The notes below the pieces were generated by a model. That model had not been told where the DNA came from, ran no database searches, and was given only the letters and a program-made list of their open reading frames with translations. Made by a program: the position numbers and the translations under genes. Positions 1 to 4,790 of a stretch of DNA of 5,910 bases are shown here, in pieces (the first letter of the stretch is position 1; each line of letters starts with the position of its first letter). The stretch is from DATKQD01 sp050695655 (lineage in GTDB: Bacteria; Chloroflexota; JAJPGV01), in contig JBOGTU010000208.1 in the NCBI GenBank assembly GCA_050695655.1, positions 1-5,910 on the forward strand. The letters run 5' to 3'.

Positions 1-480
1 GGCCAGAAGACGCTCGTCCTCAAGGAGATCTGGTTCCGGCCCAATGTTGACGAGCACGATCGTCTATTCAAAACCAAACTGATCCAGAAGTTCCTCACCG
101 AAGGCGACAAGGTCAAGGTCACCGTGCGCTTCCGCGGCCGCGAGCTGGCCCATCCCGAGACTGCTCGCATTCTGCTGACCACGGTGGGCGAAGACCTGAA
201 GCCGTACGCCAGCGTCGAGCGCCTGCCGCTCATGGATGGCAAGTCGATGACCATGATCGTGGCGCCGCTCAAGGCCCTGGTGAAAGCGGAAGGCGCCCTG
301 CTTGTTGCAGAGGCACCCTCCCAAGCAGACAAGCCCGCGGCGGCCGCCCCGCCTCCAGCAGCCCGACCAACCGCCGCGACCGTGCAAGCGGCACGGCCGG
401 CCCCCGCGGCAGTGCCCACCGGCCAGGTCATCAAGCAGCCGGTACGGCCCCCAGAACCCCGACCGGTCCAGGTGGGCTGA
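1..480 (+). CDS. infC: Translation initiation factor IF-3, 3' part, with long Ala/Pro-rich C-terminal tail
   Basis: IF3 binds the 30S subunit, keeps it apart from 50S and checks start-codon/initiator-tRNA pairing. The frame is open from base 1, so the N-terminal domain and linker are off the left edge; 159 residues are visible. Residues 8-90 are a clear IF3 C-terminal domain: KEIWFRP, then DEHD, a lysine-rich helix, FLTEGDKVKVTVRFRGRE, AHPE, and a final MTMIVAPL strand. Most IF3 proteins, such as that of E. coli, end a few residues after this strand. Here about 69 more residues follow (from nt 271), with roughly 19 Ala and 14 Pro, several Lys/Arg and few acidic residues, so the tail is probably disordered. 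The stop is TGA at 478-480. A hairpin terminator follows at once, and rpmI and rplT, the usual downstream partners, are absent. The family call is secure; the role of the tail is unknown. Confidence 0.96.
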   Translation, partial: GQKTLVLKEIWFRPNVDEHDRLFKTKLIQKFLTEGDKVKVTVRFRGRELAHPETARILLTTVGEDLKPYASVERLPLMDGKSMTMIVAPLKALVKAEGALLVAEAPSQADKPAAAAPPPAARPTAATVQAARPAPAAVPTGQVIKQPVRPPEPRPVQVG

Positions 481-513
481 GGCGGAGAGAGCCTTCTATC
501 CCGCCGGCTCTAT

Positions 514-549
514 GCTGCCGGCGACCAGCCAATGGTCGCCGGCAGTTTG
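514..549 (+). terminator. Rho-independent terminator of infC
   Basis: A perfect 12-bp GC-rich stem pairs 515-526 (CTGCCGGCGACC) with 534-545 (GGTCGCCGGCAG). An extra A-T pair (527/533) closes it to a 5-nt loop. The bases after it are TTTGTGTT, a short U-rich run on the plus strand. It sits 35 nt after the infC stop and just before the 3' end of the convergent permease gene. The minus-strand side of the stem has no T run, so it is better placed to end infC than the opposing gene, although the stem itself would form in both transcripts. Confidence 0.8.
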
Positions 550-552
550 TGT

Positions 553-1629
553 TCAGGGCACGCGATCCAGCGGGCGCTCCAGCCGAATCTCTGGCGTATA
601 CAGCTTGCGCAGCACGGCCACCAGCACGCCCGCGACCGGCACCGCGAAGACGGCACCCCAGATGCCGGCCAGCTCCACCCCCACCAGAATGGAAAACATC
701 ACCACCAGCGGGTGCAGGCCTACGGCATGCCCGGTGATGCGGGGGCCAATGATGTTGCTTTCCACCTGCTGGATGATGATGAATACGATCAGAATGGCCA
801 CCACCCGCAGCAGCGGCCCCTGAAGCAGAGCCAGACCAACTGCCGGAATGGCACTGAGCACGGGCCCAAAGAAGGGGATGAGCTCAAAAATCCCCGCCAG
901 CGTACCGACTACCACTGCGTACTGCAGCCCTACCACGGCGGAGCCCGCCCCCGCCAGCACACCTACCATGAGCGCCACCAGCAACTGGCCGCGCAGGTAA
1001 CCACCCAGCACACGGCCGGCCGTATCTTCCAGGAATTCCAGCTTGGCCAGGTGAGCCCTGGGGGTGACGTTCAGCAGCTTGCGCCGCAGCGCGTGCCCCT
1101 CGTTCAGGAAGTAGAAGCCAATGACGAGTACCAGCACCACGTTCACCAGCGCTGTGGACACGCCCTTGGCAATGCCCAGCACGCCGCCCAACAGCGTTTT
1201 GCCCAGCTCCTGCACACTACTGCCCAGGGATCCTCCCAGCGCCGGCAGGTCGATCGGCAGCCCCAGCCGCGCCAGCAGCACAGCCAGCGGCGAGTGAGGG
1301 TTTTCGAACAGCCGCGTCGTATCCGGCAGCCGCTGCAGCGCCTGATTGCCCTGCTCCAGCAACGCCGGAAGCACCAGCGTGCCGATGCCGGCCAGCACCA
1401 CTCCCAGCAGCAGGTAGCAGATCAGCACGGCCACGGGCCGTGGCAGCCGGGGGCGCTCCAGAAGATCCACCAGCGGCATCAGCGCAAAGGCCAGCAGCCC
1501 TGCCAGGAGGAACAGCAGCAGCACATCGCCAATGCGCAGCAGCAACTCGCCTGCCGCCAGCGCCAGTGCCGTGGCGAGGATCACCACCGCGAGCACGACC
1601 AGCGTCCGTATCCAGCGCGACTGTGCCAT
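553..1629 (-). CDS. AI-2E family transporter / PerM-like permease (UPF0118)
   Basis: This is a multi-pass inner-membrane protein of about 358 residues, a normal length for the family. Members include TqsA (autoinducer-2 export) and PerM/YhhT-like proteins; some homologues act as Na+/H+ antiporters, so the substrate cannot be named. Counting from the alternative TTG at 1641, hydrophobic segments lie near residues 11-30, 40-58, 70-92, 162-180, 218-248, 260-290 and 308-345. Family marks are FYFLNEG (176-182), GYLRGQ (214-219), LIPFFGPVLSAIP (254-266), QQVES..IGPRITG (291-304), LHPLVV (309-314) and GIWGAVFAVP (326-335). The soluble stretch at about 95-160 is the variable region of the family. An in-frame TGA (1644-1642) directly precedes TTG 1641, so the start is TTG 1641 or ATG 1629. 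I chose ATG because neither has a Shine-Dalgarno and a TATGAT box covers 1646-1641. It is convergent with infC and divergent from the DedA gene. Confidence 0.93.
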   Translation of the reverse strand: MAQSRWIRTLVVLAVVILATALALAAGELLLRIGDVLLLFLLAGLLAFALMPLVDLLERPRLPRPVAVLICYLLLGVVLAGIGTLVLPALLEQGNQALQRLPDTTRLFENPHSPLAVLLARLGLPIDLPALGGSLGSSVQELGKTLLGGVLGIAKGVSTALVNVVLVLVIGFYFLNEGHALRRKLLNVTPRAHLAKLEFLEDTAGRVLGGYLRGQLLVALMVGVLAGAGSAVVGLQYAVVVGTLAGIFELIPFFGPVLSAIPAVGLALLQGPLLRVVAILIVFIIIQQVESNIIGPRITGHAVGLHPLVVMFSILVGVELAGIWGAVFAVPVAGVLVAVLRKLYTPEIRLERPLDRVP

Positions 1630-1640
1630 GGGCAGCGCCA

Positions 1641-1646
1641 ATCATA
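1641..1646 (-). promoter_or_regulatory. Possible -10 box for the AI-2E-family gene
   Basis: Minus-strand TATGAT (1646 to 1641) matches five of six positions of the sigma-70-type -10 consensus. Transcription would then start near 1635, only a few bases before ATG 1629, giving a nearly leaderless mRNA. No good -35 is visible 16-18 bp upstream. It is a weak call based on one hexamer plus the lack of a Shine-Dalgarno. Confidence 0.25.
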
Positions 1647-1703
1647 CGGGGGACAAGACATCGAAGCCGGGCTGGCCGCCGCATAACGAGGCTGCACCGT
1701 TGC

Positions 1704-1719
1704 CCAGCGCGCGCGCTGG
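1704..1719. repeat. Perfect 16-bp GC palindrome in the divergent intergenic region
   Basis: CCAGCGCGCGCGCTGG is identical to its own reverse complement. A second, smaller inverted repeat (GAAGA/TCTTC) follows at 1719-1729. Both lie between the divergent permease and DedA genes, where an operator would be expected, but an alternating CG core in a GC-rich genome may also arise by chance. No regulator is encoded in the window. Confidence 0.3.
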
Positions 1720-1776
1720 AAGAGTCTTCAGAATGCAGTACCCTTTGTCAGCTCGCCGGATCACTGGACAAGCTGA

Positions 1777-1810
1777 CCCTCCCCTTCGCCCGAGGCGCGG
1801 GGAGGGTTTT
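1777..1810 (+). terminator. Terminator-like hairpin upstream of the DedA gene
   Basis: An 8-bp perfect outer stem pairs CCCTCCCC (1777-1784) with GGGGAGGG (1799-1806). A 4-bp inner stem, CGCC (1787-1790) with GGCG (1794-1797), leaves a 3-nt loop. TTTT follows at 1807-1810, giving a plus-strand intrinsic terminator shape. No plus-strand gene lies upstream for it to terminate. Just before it, GTCAGCT (1747-1753) can pair with AGCTGAC (1771-1777), and TTGTC (1745-1749) with GACAA (1767-1771), so the upstream RNA has two competing folds. It may be an attenuator in a DedA leader or the end of a small RNA. Confidence 0.5.
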
Positions 1811-1860
1811 GGTGCACAGGCAGCCCGTTGCCGAGCTTACGGGGGTTAATAAGGTGCGGC

Positions 1861-1905
1861 ATGTTGATGAGTGACGGGCTCACGAATTCCAGGAGCGACC
1901 GCTGA
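1861..1905 (+). CDS. Possible 14-codon leader ORF overlapping the DedA start
   Basis: ATG at 1861 is preceded by AAGGTG (1851-1856) at a 4-nt spacing and opens a 14-residue frame, MLMSDGLTNSRSDR. Its TGA (1903-1905) overlaps the proposed DedA CTG start (1902-1904) as CTGA, the same geometry as the common ATGA coupling overlap. The DedA Shine-Dalgarno (1891-1895) lies inside this frame, so ribosomes finishing it would be placed on the DedA start. The frame is short enough to be accidental. The alternative is that a -1 frameshift, or a one-base sequencing error, joins it to the DedA frame. Confidence 0.3.
   Translation: MLMSDGLTNSRSDR
1891..1895 (+). promoter_or_regulatory. Shine-Dalgarno that decides the DedA start
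   Basis: AGGAG is followed by a 6-nt spacer (CGACCG) and then CTG at 1902. It is the only good ribosome-binding sequence before the conserved part of the DedA protein. GTG 1950, the first conventional start in frame, has no such sequence. Confidence 0.55.
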
Positions 1906-2498
1906 GCGCGGCGATCATCCGGTTTGTCCAGGACCATGGCCTGCTGGCGGTGCTGGTACTGATGACGGCGGAAAGCTGCGCCATTCCCTTCCCCAGCGAG
2001 GTCATCATGCCCTTTGCTGGCGCCTTCGCTGCACTGGGTCACCTGAGCCTGGCAGGCGCCATCGTCATCGGCGCCATCGGTAACCTGGCGGGGTCGCTCA
2101 TCGCCTACGAGCTGGCGGCCATGTTCGGCCGGCCGCTGCTGCTGGGCCCAGGCCGCTGGATTGGCATCCGGCGCTCGCACGTGGAGCTGGCCGATCGCTG
2201 GTTCGCTCACTACGGCTTGGGCGCCGTGTTCGTGGGTCGCTTCGTGCCGGCTGTGCGGACGTACATCTCGTTCCCGGCGGGGCTGGCACGCGTGGCGCTG
2301 CCAGCCTTCGCCGGCCTCACGTTCCTGGGCACGCTCATCTGGTCCGCCGTGCTCGCGGTAGCCGGCTATGAGGTGGGCGCCAATTACACGCGCATCGCCG
2401 GCCCCATCGAAAAGGCGGCGATTGTGTTCGCGGTCTTGTTGGTGATCACGCTCATCGCCTGGCTCATCCGCGGCCGAATCAGCGAGGCCAAAGCCTAG
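1902..2498 (+). CDS. DedA family inner-membrane protein (SNARE-associated/VTT domain)
   Basis: DedA proteins are polytopic membrane proteins tied to lipid-carrier flipping (undecaprenyl phosphate or phospholipid), membrane potential and drug resistance. Read from CTG 1902 the protein has 198 residues, normal for the family. Visible marks: E24 in TAES, then PFPSEVIMPFAG (29-40), the glycine-rich helix and GNLAGSLIAYELA (60-72), GRFVPAVRTYISFPAG (112-127) with R113 and R119, and W147. Hydrophobic segments lie near 13-28, 34-58, 105-118, 132-156 and 172-189. The -LA.K.A C-terminus after the last helix is basic and cytoplasmic-like. Conventional starts fail: the only ATG, GTG or TTG before the motif is GTG 1950, which would remove the first helix (residues 1-16) and has no Shine-Dalgarno. 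The frame is closed by TGA at 1872-1874. The specific substrate cannot be told. It converges on rpmA across 505 bp. Confidence 0.9.
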   Translation: MSAAIIRFVQDHGLLAVLVLMTAESCAIPFPSEVIMPFAGAFAALGHLSLAGAIVIGAIGNLAGSLIAYELAAMFGRPLLLGPGRWIGIRRSHVELADRWFAHYGLGAVFVGRFVPAVRTYISFPAGLARVALPAFAGLTFLGTLIWSAVLAVAGYEVGANYTRIAGPIEKAAIVFAVLLVITLIAWLIRGRISEAKA

Positions 2499-2651
2499 AC
2501 TCTGCGACGGTTCTGGGGCGATGCTCAGAAATGGAGTGCCCCCCGAGCAGGGGAAGGGAAAGCCTCAATGGCTGGATAACCTCGCTGCCGCCGTCCTGTT
2601 GCCATTCAGCTCCCGCGTTCCTCATGGGGCGACGGTGCATCGGCTGCCATG

Positions 2652-2684
2652 CCTCTCCCGACTGGGAGGGGCATGGTGAGGGCG
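2652..2684 (+). repeat. REP-like hairpin repeat, copy 1
   Basis: This 33-bp unit matches the reverse complement of 2941-2973 at 30 of 33 positions. Within and just outside it, 2647-2659 pairs with 2664-2676 in a 13-bp stem with one G-U pair and a GACT loop. The tail GGTGAGGGCG lies outside the stem. Hairpin-plus-tail units with a CTCTCCC core are common interspersed intergenic repeats in several high-GC bacteria. No T run follows, so it is not a typical intrinsic terminator. Confidence 0.65.
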
Positions 2685-2940
2685 TTCCACGGCGAACGTT
2701 GAAGTTGCGGATGGTGGGTGTTTACTGTCGATAGCGGGTCCGGCCCTCACCTTCGCCTTGTATGTTGAAGGGGACGTGGCCGCCGGGGTAGTCGGCGGAC
2801 CGGCCGCTCGGCCGCGCATGGTGCCACTGTCGCGGTTCAGTGGTGCCGCGCCGGCCAGAGCACTGACCTGCTGTCGAGTGCTGGGCGCATGCTGTGGACC
2901 CCTGTCACTTGACCTCTGGCGACCGTGAACGGGAGCCGTT

Positions 2941-2973
2941 CGCCCTCACCTCGCCCCTCCCAGCCGGGAGAGG
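2941..2973 (-). repeat. REP-like hairpin repeat, copy 2 (inverted)
   Basis: This is the inverted copy of 2652-2684, with three mismatches. CCCCTCCC (2954-2961) pairs with GGGAGAGG (2966-2973) in an 8-bp stem with one G-U pair and a 4-nt loop. The tail CGCCCTCACC is on the left. It lies 31 bp beyond the rpmA stop, so in rpmA mRNA it may act as a 3'-end stabilising hairpin, though it lacks a T run. The space between the copies is 256 bp and I saw no target-site duplication outside them. Confidence 0.65.
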
Positions 2974-3003
2974 AACAGATTTGATCCCGCGGCGCCGAGC
3001 AGG

Positions 3004-3270
3004 CTAGCTGGCGGCAGCGGGTTCGTAGACGCTGACGCGCTTCTGGTCCCGGCTGTAGTTCTCGAACTTCACCTTGCCAGGACTCAGCGCGAACAGTGTG
3101 TGGTCGCGCCCCAGGCCCACATTGTTGCCGGGCTTGATGCGTGTGCCACGCTGGCGCACAATGATGGTGCCGGCCAGCACAGCCTGGCCGTCGTAACGTT
3201 TGACGCCGAGCATCTTGGGCTTGCTGTCGCGGCCGTTCTTGGAGCTGCCGCCACCCTTCTTATGAGCCAT
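3004..3270 (-). CDS. rpmA: 50S ribosomal protein L27
   Basis: L27 sits at the peptidyl-transferase centre of the 50S subunit, where its flexible N-terminus reaches towards the tRNA ends. The 88-residue product has the usual length and hallmarks: MAHKKGGGSSKNGRDS at the N-terminus, LGVKRYDGQ, AGTIIVRQRGT, then HPG-type region here as KPGNNVGLGRDHTLFAL, and KVKFE near the end. It begins directly at AHKKG, without the N-terminal prefix that Prp protease removes in Firmicutes, which argues against that phylum. The start is ATG 3270, 13 nt after the rplU stop. The junction contains GAGGGT and AGG as possible ribosome-binding sites, so the two are certainly one transcript. The usual next gene, the GTPase obg/cgtA, is missing; a gene-free region follows instead. 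Confidence 0.98.
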   Translation of the reverse strand: MAHKKGGGSSKNGRDSKPKMLGVKRYDGQAVLAGTIIVRQRGTRIKPGNNVGLGRDHTLFALSPGKVKFENYSRDQKRVSVYEPAAAS

Positions 3271-3283
3271 GTTGCCTGGACCC

Positions 3284-3598
3284 TCAGACTGTGATGTCGG
3301 TGATCGCCAGGCGGGTCAGCGCCTGCCGATGGCCGCGGGTGCGCCGGTAGCGCTTCTTGGGCTTGTACTTGTACACCACGATCTTAGTATCGCGGTCCTG
3401 CGCCAGCACTCGTGCGCCTACGCGCGCGCCCGCCACCAGCGGCTGGCCCACGGTGAGCTTGCCTTCGTCGGCCACCATCAGCACATCCGTCAGCTCGATC
3501 TCGCTGCCAGGCGCCGCATCGATCTTCTCGATTTCCACGACCTGCCCGGTGGCAACGCGATACTGCTTGCCTCCGGTTTTCACCACTGCGTAACGCAC
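3284..3598 (-). CDS. rplU: 50S ribosomal protein L21
   Basis: L21 is a 23S rRNA-binding protein of the large subunit. From GTG 3598 the product has 104 residues, beginning MRYAVVKTGGKQYRV, which is exactly where L21 proteins start and close to the usual 103 residues. Other family marks are VVEIEKID (about 20-27), VLMVADEGKLTVGQPLV (about 39-55), and the basic end KYKPKKRYRRTRGHRQALTRLAITDI, which binds rRNA. The frame stays open upstream to TTG 3667, but that would add 23 non-homologous residues and run into fni. No Shine-Dalgarno precedes GTG 3598; the nearest upstream bases are ATCACTTTTC. An extended -10-like element just upstream suggests a leaderless transcript. It follows fni by 46 nt and precedes rpmA by 13 nt. 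Confidence 0.97.
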   Translation of the reverse strand: MRYAVVKTGGKQYRVATGQVVEIEKIDAAPGSEIELTDVLMVADEGKLTVGQPLVAGARVGARVLAQDRDTKIVVYKYKPKKRYRRTRGHRQALTRLAITDITV

Positions 3599-3606
3599 GA
3601 AAAGTG

Positions 3607-3615
3607 ATGTTACCA
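3607..3615 (-). promoter_or_regulatory. Possible extended -10 promoter for rplU-rpmA
   Basis: Minus-strand TGGTAACAT (3615 to 3607) fits the extended -10 pattern TGn-TAnnAT. Eight bases separate it from GTG 3598, so transcription would start at or just before the start codon, which agrees with the missing Shine-Dalgarno. No clear -35 is visible. The call rests on one short motif. Confidence 0.35.
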
Positions 3616-3644
3616 CAGGGGCGGCGAGCGTCGTGGTTTGTTGG

Positions 3645-4724
3645 TTACCGCGGGGACAGCGTGGCAACGAGATCGCGCGAGACGCCGGTGAGCACGGCCT
3701 TGCCGCGCAGCGCGGCGACGGTGGCCGAACCGGTGAGGAACATGGCCGTGCGCAGCTCGTCGAGGAAGCGCTCCAGCCACTCTACGGTGGCCCCCGCGCC
3801 TTGCTGCGCCGTGAGCAGCAGGGGCCGGGCGACGCCCACCAGGTCCGCGCCCAGGGCCAGCGCGCGAGCCGCGTCCAGCCCACTGCGGATGCCACCACTG
3901 CCGATGATTGGCAATCCCGCCGCCGCTGACAGCACAACGGACACGGCCGTGGGGATGCCCCAGCCACTGAACAACTCCCCTAGCGCCGCCTTGTCCAGCC
4001 GCTGCGAAATGCGCGCGCGATGCGCTTCCACCATGGCGAAGCTGGTGCCACCCAGGCCGCCCACATCGAGCGCGCGGACGCCAGCCTCCTTCAACTGCAT
4101 GGCCTGCGGGGCCGCGATGCCAGCGCCCGTTTCTTTGGCGATCACCGGCACTCGCACGGCCGCGGCCAGCTCGCCGATGGCGTGCAGCACGCCGCGGGCG
4201 CGAGTATCGCCCTCCGGCTGCACGGTCTCCTGCAGGTAGTTCAGATGCACCGCCAGCGCATCGGCCTGGATGAGCTCGATGGCGGCGCGAATCTGCGGCA
4301 GCGTCATGGCCGGTTCGGCGCCCTGGGCAATCAGCTGGGGTGCGCCCACGTTGCCCACAATGAAGGCCGAAGGCGCGTGTTTACGCACTACCGCATAGGA
4401 ATCCGCCAAGGCGGGGTTGCGCACGTAGGCGCGCTGGCTGCCTACGCCCATGGCCAAGCCCAGCTCCTGGGCAGCTTCGGCCAGCACGGCGTTGATCTCC
4501 TCGGCCAGCGCGTGGCCGCCAGTCATGGAGGAGATGAGTACCGGCGCTGCCAGACGGCGGCCCAGGAACTCCACCTCCAGGCTCACGTCGGCCAGATCGA
4601 TCTCCGGCAGGCAGCTGTGCACCAGCAGCACATCCTCCCAGGAGGCGCGGGTCATGGGCTCCACCTGCTCGCCGGTCACCACGGCGATGTGCTCCGCCTT
4701 GCGATCGGTTATCTGCTGGTCCAG
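3645..4724 (-). CDS. fni: Type 2 isopentenyl-diphosphate delta-isomerase (FMN-dependent)
   Basis: The enzyme interconverts isopentenyl and dimethylallyl diphosphate using reduced FMN and Mg2+; it is cytosolic and supplies isoprenoid synthesis. Read from CTG 4724 the product has 359 residues, within the family range. Conserved parts: ITDRKAEHI (5-13), whose Arg-Lys helps bind the substrate diphosphate; LVHSCLPEIDL (about 34-44); the FMN-binding SSMTGG (65-70); HLNYLQE (160-166), with the catalytic Gln and metal-binding Glu; AKETGAG (196-202); GGLGGTSF (222-229); and the FMN-phosphate loop GSGGIRSG (275-282). The first ATG, GTG or TTG in frame is GTG 4682, which would remove the RKAEHI motif. 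CTG 4724 instead sits 6 nt after GGAGGT. The stop is TAA at 3647-3645. It lies 66 nt after the lpdA-like gene and 46 nt before rplU. Confidence 0.96.
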   Translation of the reverse strand: MDQQITDRKAEHIAVVTGEQVEPMTRASWEDVLLVHSCLPEIDLADVSLEVEFLGRRLAAPVLISSMTGGHALAEEINAVLAEAAQELGLAMGVGSQRAYVRNPALADSYAVVRKHAPSAFIVGNVGAPQLIAQGAEPAMTLPQIRAAIELIQADALAVHLNYLQETVQPEGDTRARGVLHAIGELAAAVRVPVIAKETGAGIAAPQAMQLKEAGVRALDVGGLGGTSFAMVEAHRARISQRLDKAALGELFSGWGIPTAVSVVLSAAAGLPIIGSGGIRSGLDAARALALGADLVGVARPLLLTAQQGAGATVEWLERFLDELRTAMFLTGSATVAALRGKAVLTGVSRDLVATLSPR

Positions 4725-4730
4725 AACGCC

Positions 4731-4736
4731 ACCTCC
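4731..4736 (-). promoter_or_regulatory. Strong Shine-Dalgarno that decides the fni start
   Basis: Minus-strand GGAGGT (4736 to 4731) is followed by a 6-nt spacer GGCGTT and CTG at 4724-4722. The spacing is ideal. It places initiation at a codon that keeps the conserved RKxEHI segment, while no ATG, GTG or TTG occurs in frame between the upstream stop (4793-4791) and GTG 4682. Confidence 0.65.
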
Positions 4737-4790
4737 CGCTCGAGATAGTTTCGGATGAAGACCCTGCCGGCGGCAGCCCGCGACTCTGCG

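Larger units (their letters stand above)
2499..3003. other. 505-bp gene-free region with inverted repeats
   Basis: This stretch lies between the converging DedA and rpmA genes. Short open frames exist, for example 2531-2734 (+), but they cover the repeat hairpin, have no Shine-Dalgarno and resemble no protein I know. It holds the two inverted 33-bp repeats listed separately, a partial match to their GCCCTCACC end at 2743-2757, a 10-bp hairpin with two G-U pairs (2820-2829 with 2838-2847), and a 6-bp hairpin GAACGG/CCGTTC (2927-2932 with 2936-2941). I see no clear T-tailed terminator for either flanking gene and no gene remnant. Confidence 0.7.

Noticed and set aside
532..1686. 384-codon plus-strand open frame opposite the permease gene
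   Set aside because: It is extremely rich in Gln, His and Arg, as expected from the antisense of a Leu/Val/Ala-rich membrane protein. The minus-strand frame has clear family motifs.
1950..2498. GTG 1950 as the DedA start
   Set aside because: It removes part of the first conserved hydrophobic segment and has no Shine-Dalgarno, whereas CTG 1902 has one at the right spacing.
2531..2734. 67-codon plus-strand open frame in the DedA-rpmA gap
   Set aside because: It runs through the repeat hairpin, has no Shine-Dalgarno and shows no recognisable domain. The encoded peptide (CIGCHASPDWEGHGEG region) reflects repeat sequence.
2954..2973. Repeat copy 2 hairpin as an intrinsic terminator for rpmA
   Set aside because: On the minus strand the stem is followed by CGAGGTGAGGG, with no T run. 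It is kept as a repeat.
2499..3003. tRNA, CRISPR array or IS remnant in the gene-free region
   Set aside because: I found no cloverleaf with a CCA end, no regularly spaced direct repeats and no transposase fragment in any frame.
3599..3667. N-terminal extension of L21 from TTG 3667
   Set aside because: The added 23 residues match nothing in L21, overlap the end of fni and have no ribosome-binding site. L21 homology begins at the GTG at 3598.
4020..4748. 242-codon plus-strand open frame opposite fni
   Set aside because: It is a GC-rich antisense shadow. The fni frame carries all the conserved catalytic and FMN-binding motifs.
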